Source: Chryseobacterium sp.
GTDB lineage: Bacteria > Bacteroidota > Bacteroidia > Flavobacteriales > Weeksellaceae
DNA length: 64,000 bases
Reading direction: 5' to 3'
Assembly (NCBI RefSeq): GCF_008014695.1
Contig: NZ_VOXE01000002.1
Span: 558,001 to 622,000, forward strand
Part shown: piece after piece, positions 54,048-62,960 of the stretch
Numbering within the stretch: the stretch's first letter is position 1
Layout of the letters: each line of letters opens with the position of its first letter
The notes under the pieces: generated by a model
What the model saw: only the letters and a program-made list of their open reading frames with translations
Database searches by the model: none
What the model was told of the DNA's origin: nothing
Translations under genes and position numbers: made by a program

Positions 54048-56648
54048 ATGTTAGAATATCGACTAAAAAATTATTTTAAATGTATTTCAGTAGTAATGAT
54101 GTTTTTGTTTGCTGCTGCTTTATCCGGTCAAAGCAGACCGCCAGCTGCTAAAATTATTCCTCCAAATGCCAAAGCAGGGGATTATATTGATGTGAATGTT
54201 CCGACTTATCCCGAGTCTGCTTTTACCCCAACACAGTTGGTTACTGATGTCCTAGTAGGAAGTTCTCCGCAGTGTGGCACTCCTAATATTTCAAATGTGA
54301 GTATTACACCCAATCAGGTTGCGAGTAATAATAACCGGTTTTGGGGTTATTTTAACAAATCAACTTCTCAGTTTCCTTTTGCGGAAGGAATCATACTGTC
54401 TACAGGATATGCACGGAGGGGCGGTAATGCCGCCGAAAGTGGAGTATTGGGTGACCAAACCGGAACAAACAGTGATCCTGATCTTGTGCAGGCAATTAAT
54501 ACAACTGCGACACTTAATGATGCAGTGGTACTAGAGTTTGATTTTGTTCCTTCGAGCACGCAAATGAAGTTTAAGTACATCTTTGCATCGGAAGAATATA
54601 CCGGCGGATTTCCATGCTTGGGTTACGATGATGCCTTTGCATTGCTTTTGAAACCTGTTGGTGGAACGTATACCAATCTAGCGGTGCTTCCTGCAGGAGC
54701 GGGTCCTGTTACCGCCACAAATATTGTTCCTGCGAGTTTTACCTGCGGTCCCATAAATGCACAATATTTTGGCTCTATAGCACCTAATCAGACTAATTAT
54801 TACGGACGTACTATTCCATTAGTGGCAGAGGCTACAGTAGTTCCGGGGCAGACTTACCACATCAAAATGGTTTTGGCTGACGCCCGAGATAACGGTTACG
54901 ATTCTGCGGTTTTTCTGGAAGCAGGATCCTTTGATATCGGTGTACAGATTTTAAGTCCTGCCGGAGTGGCTTTGCCGCCTTCTATTAATATGTGCGACAA
55001 TACGCCACAGTCCCTTACAGCTTCAGTACAAACGCCAGGTGCCACTTATCAGTGGTTTAACGGAACCGCTGCCATTCCGGGTGCTACTGCGGCGACGTAT
55101 GTTGCAACACAGCCGGGTGTTTATACCGTTGAGGTTACGGTTCCAGGCAATCAATGTCCGGGATCTGCTTCAGTAACTATCATAGGTGGAACTTCCCCGA
55201 CAGTTCAGAATGCCACTTTAACAGCGTGTTATGCACCGGGAAATGCTACCTTTAATTTAACCAATGCACAACCAGCTATTACTTCAACAAACGGGGTGAG
55301 TTTTTCTTACTACGTAAACCAGGCTGATGCCATTGCCGGTAATTCAAATACTATAGCAACTCCTACTGCTTTTTCAAGCGCTGGAAATCAAATAATATAT
55401 GTGGTGGTAAAATCCGGTTTCTGTTCTAAAATTGCCCAGCTTCAATTGGTGAAAGCTGCTCAGATGACGGCCACTATTGCTCCTCCGACTCCGATCACCT
55501 GTACCAATCCTCAAATTGTCCTCAATGCACAAAGCTCGGTTTATCCTGCCGGCTCAACGTTTTTATGGACTGCTTCTGCAGGAGGATACGTGGTTTCTGG
55601 AGGAAATACATTAACCCCGACAGTTAACTCAGCGGGAACTTATACTTTAACCATCGTTAAAACGTACCAACCGGGAAATATCGCCTGTACTGTGACAGCG
55701 GCTGTAAATGTAACAACCGATTTGGTAAAACCGAATACTTCCGTTACTGCACCTAAGATGACCATCTGTAACGGCGAATCCGTCATGCTTATTGCAGCCG
55801 GCGGCCCCAATTATATTTGGCAGAACATTGCCGGAACAGGAAATACACAAACGGTTTCTCCGACGGTTACTACAACTTATACGGTAACTGCGGTGGGTGC
55901 AAATGGATGCGCTGATGATACTCCAGCAACGATCACCATTAATGTTATTCCTGCGATTACTTCTACCCTAACAGGAGGGCAGATTTGTCCAGGTGATGAA
56001 ATTATTTTGGATGCCGGAACGGGAACCAATTACACTTACCTCTGGAGTACGGGTGATACCACTCAAACCATTGTAGCTGATACCCCTGGAACCTACACGG
56101 TGACCATCAACAATGGAGTGTGTACTAAATCATTCTCTACCAATGTGGTTCAGGCGATTGTTCCTGAAGTGATCAATGTTATTTTCGAAAACAATACACT
56201 CACCCTTACCGCAAGCAACCCAAGCAGTGGTGTTCTGGAATATTCAATAGACGGAGGCGTTACATGGCAGTCTTCAAATGTTTTCACGAACGTGATGAAC
56301 AATGTAAATATTGTTATTAAAGTTAAAGTAAAAAACACCAGTTGTGTAGGAAGTTTAGAGTATTTCACATTCAATATGACAAATGTTATTACTCCGAACG
56401 GCGATGGGATAAATGACGAGATTGATGTTTCCGGAGTGAGCCGCTACAAAAATTTCGGTGGAAATATCTTCGACCGTTACGGTAAGATTATCCAGAAACT
56501 GGATAAAACCAAAACGAACTGGGACGGAAGATTCCAGGGGAGATCACTTCCTACTGCAACCTATTGGTATCAGTTGAACTGGGAAGATCCGGCCAATAAA
56601 TCCACAGTGGTTAAAACAGGTTGGATTATGCTGAAAAACAGAGAATAG
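54048..56648 (+). CDS. T9SS type B sorting-domain protein with choice-of-anchor L domain (866 aa)
   Basis: N-terminal signal segment (residues ~1-30, ending SGQ). Residues ~60-300 match the choice-of-anchor L domain (VVLEFDFVPSSTQMKFKYI, then FASEEYTGGFPCLGYDDAFALLL). Several Ig/PKD-like repeats follow, with paired cysteines (MTICNGESVMLIAAGGPNYIW, QICPGDEIILDAGTGTNYTY). The last ~85 residues (NVITPNGDGINDEIDVSGV, GRFQGRSLPTATYWYQLNW) are the type B C-terminal sorting domain for type IX export and surface attachment. Probable adhesin-like surface protein. A terminator follows at 56671. Confidence 0.9.
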   Translation: MLEYRLKNYFKCISVVMMFLFAAALSGQSRPPAAKIIPPNAKAGDYIDVNVPTYPESAFTPTQLVTDVLVGSSPQCGTPNISNVSITPNQVASNNNRFWGYFNKSTSQFPFAEGIILSTGYARRGGNAAESGVLGDQTGTNSDPDLVQAINTTATLNDAVVLEFDFVPSSTQMKFKYIFASEEYTGGFPCLGYDDAFALLLKPVGGTYTNLAVLPAGAGPVTATNIVPASFTCGPINAQYFGSIAPNQTNYYGRTIPLVAEATVVPGQTYHIKMVLADARDNGYDSAVFLEAGSFDIGVQILSPAGVALPPSINMCDNTPQSLTASVQTPGATYQWFNGTAAIPGATAATYVATQPGVYTVEVTVPGNQCPGSASVTIIGGTSPTVQNATLTACYAPGNATFNLTNAQPAITSTNGVSFSYYVNQADAIAGNSNTIATPTAFSSAGNQIIYVVVKSGFCSKIAQLQLVKAAQMTATIAPPTPITCTNPQIVLNAQSSVYPAGSTFLWTASAGGYVVSGGNTLTPTVNSAGTYTLTIVKTYQPGNIACTVTAAVNVTTDLVKPNTSVTAPKMTICNGESVMLIAAGGPNYIWQNIAGTGNTQTVSPTVTTTYTVTAVGANGCADDTPATITINVIPAITSTLTGGQICPGDEIILDAGTGTNYTYLWSTGDTTQTIVADTPGTYTVTINNGVCTKSFSTNVVQAIVPEVINVIFENNTLTLTASNPSSGVLEYSIDGGVTWQSSNVFTNVMNNVNIVIKVKVKNTSCVGSLEYFTFNMTNVITPNGDGINDEIDVSGVSRYKNFGGNIFDRYGKIIQKLDKTKTNWDGRFQGRSLPTATYWYQLNWEDPANKSTVVKTGWIMLKNRE

Positions 56649-56670
56649 TTATTTTTCAAATTAAAGAAGA

Positions 56671-56702
56671 AGAGTCCGGTATTGTACCGGACTCTTTTTT
56701 TA
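56671..56702 (+). terminator. Rho-independent terminator
   Basis: AGAGTCCGGTA/TACCGGACTCT hairpin with T7 tail after the 866-aa gene and before convergent rsmA. Confidence 0.85.
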
Positions 56703-56724
56703 TAATCACTCTAATAATTGATTT

Positions 56725-57495
56725 TCAGCTGTGTTCTTTCCAGAGTTTTGTAAAAGTAATAAAATCAGCAACCGAAAGTTCTTCGGCTCTCTTATCCATA
56801 AATTCATGGTTTTGTAAAGCTTCTGGAATGTTGAGGATCTTCAGCGCATTCGACAGTTTCTTGCGCCTTTGGTTGAAACCGGTCTTTACAATCTGCTTGA
56901 ATAAAACTTCATTACCCGCCAAACCTTCCTTTGGATTCCGGGTCAGTCTGATAACACCTGATTTCACCTTTGGAGGCGGATTAAACACGTTTTCGTGGAC
57001 GGTAAAGAGATACGTAACATCATAATATGCCTGCACCAAAACTGAAAGAATGCCGTATTCCTTCGTTCGCGGAACTGCTGCAGTTCTCTCGGCAACTTCC
57101 TTCTGAAACATGCCTACCATTTCCGGAACCTGTTTATAATAGTCAATGATTTTAAAAAGAATTTGCGAAGAAATATTGTAAGGGAAATTTCCGATGACCG
57201 CTACCTGGTCCTCAAAGTTTTCATAAAGGTCGATTTTAAGGAAATCACCGCTGAAATGCTTCTCTTCGAGTTTTGAGAAATGCTTTTTCAGATACTCGAT
57301 AGATTCCTGATCGATTTCGGCAACATAAAGTTCCACTTCTTTTTCCAGAAGATACTTCGTGAGTACACCCATTCCGGGTCCAATTTCCAGCACTTTATCA
57401 TAATTCCCGAAGCTCAGTCCGTCTACAATATCTCTGGCAATATTCTCGTCTTTTAAGAAATGCTGGCCCAGATGTTTTTTTGCTCTTACACTCAT
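56725..57495 (-). CDS. rsmA: 16S rRNA dimethyladenosine transferase RsmA (KsgA)
   Basis: Methylates the two adenosines in the 3' loop of 16S rRNA. The 256-residue protein has [20 protein letters not shown] near 5-24, the SAM-binding [15 protein letters not shown] near 36-50 and the catalytic [12 protein letters not shown] near 102-113. Normal length. Convergent with the T9SS gene; divergent from ftsX with 107 bases between starts. Confidence 0.95.
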   Translation of the reverse strand: MSVRAKKHLGQHFLKDENIARDIVDGLSFGNYDKVLEIGPGMGVLTKYLLEKEVELYVAEIDQESIEYLKKHFSKLEEKHFSGDFLKIDLYENFEDQVAVIGNFPYNISSQILFKIIDYYKQVPEMVGMFQKEVAERTAAVPRTKEYGILSVLVQAYYDVTYLFTVHENVFNPPPKVKSGVIRLTRNPKEGLAGNEVLFKQIVKTGFNQRRKKLSNALKILNIPEALQNHEFMDKRAEELSVADFITFTKLWKEHS

Positions 57496-57602
57496 GAAGT
57501 CCTGATCAGGAGATTCTAATTATATTTTTTTAACATGCATTTTCCCTGATTCACGGCAAATTTCGGAAGATTTTTTCTAATTTAGCAGAAAATTTTTATT
57601 TG

Positions 57603-58502
57603 ATGGCAAAAACTGTGGATGATTTTAACCAAAGGCGACTCAGATCCAGCAATATTACTGTGGTAATCTCGATTGCTCTGGTGTTGTTTCTGTTAGGTTT
57701 AATGGGGCTTATCCTCATCAATGCCCAGAAATATTCCGATTACATCAAGGAACAGCTTGTGGTAAACGCTTATTTTGATGAGAATTACGATGCGAAGGAT
57801 TCTTTGAAGATTCTAAAACAGGAACAGGAAGCCTTTAAAAAAATTGAAACATTGAAGTCGGTTAAAAAAGCCACCTATATTTCCCGTGAAATGGCTTCAA
57901 AAGAGGCCAAAGCAAGCATGGGAATCGACAGTGACGCACTCTTTGAAGAGAATATCTTTCCTGCTTCTGTAGAAGTGGCCCTTAAACCGGAATATGTAGA
58001 TCCGGAAAAAATTGATCTTGCGATTGCCGAACTCAAATCCGTTCCCGGGATCGTAGATGTAAAAAACAACAGCACCTTAATGGTGGAAGTGTACAACAAC
58101 CTGAACAGGATCCTGAAGTGGATTTTAGGCTTCTCGCTGCTGTTCCTCATTTTGGCGGTCGTGCTCATCAACAATTCCATCAGGCTGAAAATATTTTCTA
58201 AACGTTTCATCATCAAAACCATGCAGCTGGTGGGAGCAAAACGCCGGTTCATCCTCATGCCTTTCATTAAGGAAGCCATGATTCTCGGGGTGATTGGCGC
58301 GGTTTTAGGCCTTCTTGTACTGTTTGGCGCGTGGTATTATTTTATTACCGAAATCGGAACACCTTTTGCGCAGGACAATAACAAACTTATTCTGCTGATT
58401 GTCGGAATTTTCCTGCTGGGCGTTTTAATTACCGTGATCAGCACAATTTTTGCCACGTGGCGTTTTCTTCGTTCTAATGTTGATGATTTATATTATTCTT
58501 AA
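57603..58502 (+). CDS. ftsX: Cell division protein FtsX
   Basis: The ABC-transporter-like partner of FtsE, which couples divisome signals to peptidoglycan hydrolases. The 299-residue protein has one N-terminal membrane helix (residues ~22-43), a periplasmic domain (about 45-165) and three C-terminal helices (LKWILGFSLLFLILAVVLI near 170-188, AMILGVIGAVLGLLVLFG, LILLIVGIFLLGVLITVIS). The ATG at 57603 is taken over the TTG one codon earlier. First gene of a tight five-gene cluster. Confidence 0.9.
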   Translation: MAKTVDDFNQRRLRSSNITVVISIALVLFLLGLMGLILINAQKYSDYIKEQLVVNAYFDENYDAKDSLKILKQEQEAFKKIETLKSVKKATYISREMASKEAKASMGIDSDALFEENIFPASVEVALKPEYVDPEKIDLAIAELKSVPGIVDVKNNSTLMVEVYNNLNRILKWILGFSLLFLILAVVLINNSIRLKIFSKRFIIKTMQLVGAKRRFILMPFIKEAMILGVIGAVLGLLVLFGAWYYFITEIGTPFAQDNNKLILLIVGIFLLGVLITVISTIFATWRFLRSNVDDLYYS

Positions 58503-58504
58503 AA

Positions 58505-58804
58505 ATGGCAAAAAAAACAGCTCAATTTTCTGCAGACCGTTTCGGCGCTGCAAAAGAAGTTCCTCAGGAAAAAAGTTTTTATTTTGGGAAGGATAATTAC
58601 AGATTCATGCTCATCGGTCTGGCGCTGATAGTTGTCGGATTTTTACTGATGATGGGCCCTGATGCCAATACGGTTGACGGAAAGTACGATCCCAATTCCT
58701 GGAACGAAGGCATTTTCTCTGTCAGAAGGATACGGATAGCACCTTTTCTGGTGATTGCCGGTTTCGCAGTAGAAGTATATGCCATTCTTAAAAGAAATAA
58801 GTAG
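58505..58804 (+). CDS. DUF3098 protein (99 aa)
   Basis: Small protein with two hydrophobic segments (about residues 33-50 and 78-95) and the DUF3098 pattern FYFGKDNYRFMLIGLALIVVG, then GPDANTVDGKYDPNSWN and FSVRRIRIAPFLVIAGF. Function unknown; always found between ftsX and uppP in Bacteroidetes, suggesting an envelope or division role. Confidence 0.9.
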   Translation: MAKKTAQFSADRFGAAKEVPQEKSFYFGKDNYRFMLIGLALIVVGFLLMMGPDANTVDGKYDPNSWNEGIFSVRRIRIAPFLVIAGFAVEVYAILKRNK

Positions 58805-58847
58805 CTCACCCAGACGTATCGTCTTTAACCCTACCACTATAAAATAA

Positions 58848-59663
58848 ATGGATTTATTCAGAGCAATTTTTATTGCCATTATCGAGGGGCTAACGGAATA
58901 TTTACCGGTTTCTTCCACAGCACATATGATTTTTATGAGTTCGATTTTCGGCATTCAGGAAGATGAATTTGTAAAAATGTTCCAGGTTTCCATCCAGTTT
59001 GGGGCTATTTTGGCGGTGGTTTTTCTGTATTGGAAAAAATTCTTCGATTTTAAAAATATAAATTTTTATCTCAAACTTGCTGTTGCAGTAGTTCCGGCCT
59101 TGGTTTTGGGGAAACTCTTCGATGATAAAATTGAATCCGTTCTCGGCGATCCGGTTCCGATTGCAATTGTTTTGATTTTGGGAGGAGTGGTTTTACTGTT
59201 TATCGATAAACTTTTCAAAATCCATAATGTGGATGATGAAAAAGACATTACTTATAAAAGTGCAATTATTATTGGTTTTTGGCAGTGTCTGGCGATGATG
59301 CCGGGAACAAGCCGTAGTGCAGCTTCCATCATCGGTGGAATGCAGCAGAAACTCACCCGGAAAGCTGCCGCCGAATTTTCATTTTTTCTGGCGGTACCTA
59401 CCATGTTGGCAGTGACTGTTTATTCCATTTTTTTAAAGGACTGGAATCATAAAGGAGTAGACCAGAAAGGCTACGAAATGCTTATGCAGGGCGACAATCT
59501 CATGTATTTTTTGATTGGAAATCTAGTCGCATTTGTGGTGGCGGTCCTCGCGATTAAATTCTTTATCGGCGTTTTAATGAAGTATGGTTTTAAGCCGTGG
59601 GGTTGGTACAGAATTATTGTCGGGATTATTTTGCTGATTTACTTTACGCAGTTTGCAAAATAA
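58848..59663 (+). CDS. uppP: Undecaprenyl-diphosphate phosphatase
   Basis: Recycles the lipid carrier for cell-wall synthesis. The 271-residue polytopic membrane protein has the BacA/UppP motifs IEGLTEYLPVSSTAHMIFMS near 11-30 and MPGTSRSAASIIGGM near 153-167. Length normal. Fits the ftsX-linked envelope cluster. Confidence 0.95.
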   Translation: MDLFRAIFIAIIEGLTEYLPVSSTAHMIFMSSIFGIQEDEFVKMFQVSIQFGAILAVVFLYWKKFFDFKNINFYLKLAVAVVPALVLGKLFDDKIESVLGDPVPIAIVLILGGVVLLFIDKLFKIHNVDDEKDITYKSAIIIGFWQCLAMMPGTSRSAASIIGGMQQKLTRKAAAEFSFFLAVPTMLAVTVYSIFLKDWNHKGVDQKGYEMLMQGDNLMYFLIGNLVAFVVAVLAIKFFIGVLMKYGFKPWGWYRIIVGIILLIYFTQFAK

Positions 59664-59668
59664 GAAAA

Positions 59669-60370
59669 ATGACAGCTGAAGATCTTCTTTCCGGGCAGGT
59701 TATTTTACTCGACAAACCTTTGGACTGGACCAGTTTTCAGGCAGTGAACAAACTCAAGTATAAACTGAAAAGCGAATTCGGGCTTCCAAAGAAATTCAAG
59801 ATTGGCCATGCCGGAACATTGGACCCGAGGGCAACAGGTTTACTCATCATCTGCACCGGAAAATTTACAAAGAAAATTTCTGAAATTCAGGATGCGCCGA
59901 AAGAGTATTTAACGGAAATTAAAATCGGGGTGCAGACCGAATCTTACGATACCGAAAAACCGGAAATGCTTCATCGGGATTTTTCCCATATTTCTGAAGA
60001 AAACATCAGCGAAGCTTTAAAAAATTTTTTAGGAGTAATCGACCAGAAACCGCCCGTTTTTTCTGCCATCAGGATTGATGGACAGCGCGCTTACGATCTG
60101 GCAAGGAAAGGCCAGGAAGTGGAAATGAAATTCCGGAAAACAACGGTTCATTATATTACAGATGTTGAAATCGATTTGCCCTTCGTCCGTTTTACCGTTG
60201 GCTGTTCAAAAGGAACCTACATCCGGAGTCTTGCGCACGATATCGGTCAGGAGCTGGGAGTGGGTGCTTATCTTACCAATTTAAGAAGGACCAAAATCGG
60301 AGAATATTCGGTTGAAAATGCTTCAGCTGAACTGCTGGAAAATGAATTCCGGTTTTCCGAAAATCAATAA
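59669..60370 (+). CDS. truB: tRNA pseudouridine(55) synthase TruB
   Basis: Makes pseudouridine 55 in tRNA. The 233-residue protein has LDKPLDWTSFQAVNKLKY near 14-31 and the catalytic-Asp motif FKIGHAGTLDPRATGLLIIC near 43-62, then KPPVFSAIRIDGQRAYDLAR near 128-147. The start at 59669 (MTAEDLLSGQ) lies 5 bases after the uppP stop. Confidence 0.95.
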   Translation: MTAEDLLSGQVILLDKPLDWTSFQAVNKLKYKLKSEFGLPKKFKIGHAGTLDPRATGLLIICTGKFTKKISEIQDAPKEYLTEIKIGVQTESYDTEKPEMLHRDFSHISEENISEALKNFLGVIDQKPPVFSAIRIDGQRAYDLARKGQEVEMKFRKTTVHYITDVEIDLPFVRFTVGCSKGTYIRSLAHDIGQELGVGAYLTNLRRTKIGEYSVENASAELLENEFRFSENQ

Positions 60371-60399
60371 ATAATTAAGTCAATACCGGCTTTTATCAA

Positions 60400-61122
60400 A
60401 TGGAAAAAACCCGCATCAATAAATACCTTTCCGAAATCGGTTTCTGCTCCCGCAGGGAAGCCGACAGGCTTCTGGAGCAGGGCAGGATCACCGTAAACGG
60501 GACGGTGCCTGAAATGGGCACGAAAGTTTCCGAAGAAGATGAAATCCTTGTCGATGGCGTCTCCATTAAAAAAAATGAAGAAGAACACGTGTACATTGCC
60601 TTCAACAAGCCGGTTGGAATTGTATGCACGACCGATACCAAGAGAGAAAGAGACAATATCATCGACTTCATCAATCACCCGAAAAGGATTTTTCCGGTTG
60701 GAAGGCTTGACAAACCGAGTGAAGGGCTGATTTTACTTACTTCAGACGGAGATATCGTCAATAAAATCCTGCGCGCCAGAAATAATCACGAAAAGGAATA
60801 CATTGTTCGTATCGACAGGCCTATTACACCACAGTTTCTGCATAAAATGCGCAACGGAGTTCCCATTCTCGATACTGTTACCAAAAAATGTGAAGTGGAC
60901 CAGATCGACGCGCTTTCTTTCCGCATCGTCTTGACCCAGGGTTTAAACCGACAGATCCGCAGAATGTGCGAATATTTGGGCTACGAAGTTAAAAAACTGA
61001 AACGCATCAGGATCATGAACATCAAACTGGATCTGCCGGTCGGAAAGTGGCGCGACCTGACCACAGAAGAAATGAAGGAACTGGATCAGCTTTTGGAAGA
61101 TTCTGCCAAAACGGTTGATTAG
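60400..61122 (+). CDS. rluF: 23S rRNA pseudouridine synthase RluF-like
   Basis: The 240-residue protein has an N-terminal S4 domain ([20 protein letters not shown]) and the RsuA/RluB/RluE/RluF core with the catalytic Asp in [20 protein letters not shown] near 103-122. The RluF-type loop [18 protein letters not shown] near 127-144 and the C-terminal [20 protein letters not shown] favour RluF. Overlaps the convergent HHH gene by 4 bases. Confidence 0.9.
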   Translation: MEKTRINKYLSEIGFCSRREADRLLEQGRITVNGTVPEMGTKVSEEDEILVDGVSIKKNEEEHVYIAFNKPVGIVCTTDTKRERDNIIDFINHPKRIFPVGRLDKPSEGLILLTSDGDIVNKILRARNNHEKEYIVRIDRPITPQFLHKMRNGVPILDTVTKKCEVDQIDALSFRIVLTQGLNRQIRRMCEYLGYEVKKLKRIRIMNIKLDLPVGKWRDLTTEEMKELDQLLEDSAKTVD

Positions 61123-62471
61123 TTTTTCAGGTAAAGCCGCATCCTGGCTTCATATTCAGGTTTCAGTTTTAAAAATTTCCAGATTTTTTTCTCATCGGGA
61201 TTTGAGGTTCGGTAATAAATGATTTTATCGGCCGAATATTTAAAGTAAGGATGGTTCTGAAGCCATTCCGCCGGCGCATCCACCAAAGTGTATTTCTGAA
61301 CTTTTGAATCATCCAAAAAAGCAGTAGAAATTAATTTCTGCGCCAAATCCTTGTCGATATCATAGGTTTCTACGATTTGCTTCGTGTTTACAAACCCGCC
61401 CAGTTTTTTGCGGAAACCGATCATCATTCCCGCGCTTTTTTCATCGAAGCCAAATTCAATCAGCTGTCGGTAAGTGATCTGGTTCAAATCAACTTTAGAA
61501 AAATCGGTTTTAACGGCGTTTTCCGCCAGTTTTGATGAACTTTCTGGGGTCGTTTTCTTCATCGTTTCCACATTCAGCCGGATAAACGGTTTCAGTTCCT
61601 CAAATTTTTCCTCTGAGATCACAAAACAGTTTTTAATGTCTTCCAGAGATTTAAAACTCCCTTTTAAATTCCGTTCGCGGTAATTGAGAATCACCTGTGT
61701 CTGCTTTTCTGAAAACCCAAGCGCTTTCCAGTCTTCGGCCCCGATTACATTTGGGTCGAAAACCTGATACGTGATCTTTTCTTTTTCAGGATAACTGTAT
61801 TTCGTAAAAGCCGGTCTCGCCTGAACCGGTGCTTTTTCAGGAAGGAGTAAATACGGCGCCATCTGACGGAAATTTTCTTCGCTGATGACAAAACATTCAC
61901 TGAATTTTTCTTTGCTAAGAAAACTTCCGCCGAGATAATTTTTATACTTGATAATTGCTGCTGCCTGCTTTTCTGAAAAGCCCATCTTTTCAAAATCAAC
62001 TGCAGAAAAATGGTCGGGATTAAATTTTCCCGGAATTTGCAGACGGGTTTTCCGTTCTTTTTGATAATTTCCAAAAGAGGAAGAGTAGTAAGCCTTATTT
62101 CCAGTTGAAGTTTCCGGCAGTAAAAGATAAGGCTCCATTTCCGAAAATTTTTCTTCGGAAATCACATAGCATTTCTTCAGTTCTGCTTTTGAGGAGAAAT
62201 TTCCGCCCAGAAGATCTTTGTATTTCAGAATCGTGGCGGCCTGCTTTTCCGAGAAACCCATTTCCATCCACTGGGTCTGTTCCAGATCGTTCGGATTGAA
62301 TTTCGTGAAGGCTTTTTGATTTTTTTCTACAAAATGAAGTGCAGTAGGGGGAGTGTTTTGGGCGGTCGAATCATTTCTGTAATAAAAAAGGGCTGCTACA
62401 ATAATGATTCCCGCGGCTGAGAAAGCAAGAAAGTACTTTTTGCTGTCTGTAAACTTAAGTTTTGATTTCAT
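61119..62471 (-). CDS. Helix-hairpin-helix repeat protein (450 aa)
   Basis: Start at the ATG at 62471 ([19 protein letters not shown]) gives an N-terminal membrane anchor (residues ~13-32). Then come four copies of an ~80-residue ComEA-like helix-hairpin-helix unit: [60 protein letters not shown] and [20 protein letters not shown], most followed by an FVISEEKF segment. HHH domains of this kind bind DNA non-specifically, so a surface or periplasmic DNA-uptake role is possible but unproven. Convergent with rluF. Confidence 0.85.
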   Translation of the reverse strand: MKSKLKFTDSKKYFLAFSAAGIIIVAALFYYRNDSTAQNTPPTALHFVEKNQKAFTKFNPNDLEQTQWMEMGFSEKQAATILKYKDLLGGNFSSKAELKKCYVISEEKFSEMEPYLLLPETSTGNKAYYSSSFGNYQKERKTRLQIPGKFNPDHFSAVDFEKMGFSEKQAAAIIKYKNYLGGSFLSKEKFSECFVISEENFRQMAPYLLLPEKAPVQARPAFTKYSYPEKEKITYQVFDPNVIGAEDWKALGFSEKQTQVILNYRERNLKGSFKSLEDIKNCFVISEEKFEELKPFIRLNVETMKKTTPESSSKLAENAVKTDFSKVDLNQITYRQLIEFGFDEKSAGMMIGFRKKLGGFVNTKQIVETYDIDKDLAQKLISTAFLDDSKVQKYTLVDAPAEWLQNHPYFKYSADKIIYYRTSNPDEKKIWKFLKLKPEYEARMRLYLKN

Positions 62472-62546
62472 CTCTTTAGTCTTACAGGTGAATTGATGCA
62501 AGCTAAATTCAGGAAAAGATAAAAATCATCCTCTTGAGGAAAAAAC

Positions 62547-62891
62547 TCAGGTTTCGTTTTTTTCGACCAGAGAATCTTTTAATTTCAATAATTCAGCTTT
62601 TACAAATTGAAGTCGGTCAATCATGCTGATGGTTTCAGAAATTTTGGAGTTGGTGGTGAGTGCCACTCGGGCTCCATCCAGGGTATACCCTTTTTCCTTG
62701 ACCAGGTGATAAATCATTTTCAGATTTTTAATGTCTTCCGGAGTAAAATACCGGTTTCCTTTTTTGTTCTTTTTGGGTCTGATGATGGGAAATTCCTGCT
62801 CCCAATAACGTATCAATGAGGCGTTTACGTCGAAAGCTTTCGCTACTTCGCCGATGGAGTAATAGAGTTTGTCTGGTAAATTAAGATTCAT
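62547..62891 (-). CDS. MerR family transcriptional regulator
   Basis: The 114-residue short MerR protein has the N-terminal winged HTH LYYSIGEVAKAFDVNASLIR near 8-27, then YWEQEFPIIRPKKNKKGNRYFTPED-like wing and a dimerisation helix (YHLVKEKGYTLDGARVAL). No effector-binding domain. Follows an unrelated HHH gene; regulon unknown. Confidence 0.9.
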   Translation of the reverse strand: MNLNLPDKLYYSIGEVAKAFDVNASLIRYWEQEFPIIRPKKNKKGNRYFTPEDIKNLKMIYHLVKEKGYTLDGARVALTTNSKISETISMIDRLQFVKAELLKLKDSLVEKNET

Positions 62892-62960
62892 TTTGAAAAT
62901 AGTGCAGAAACAAAATTACATAAAAATTGGATGTAAAAACACAAATGTTTGTGTTAAAAA

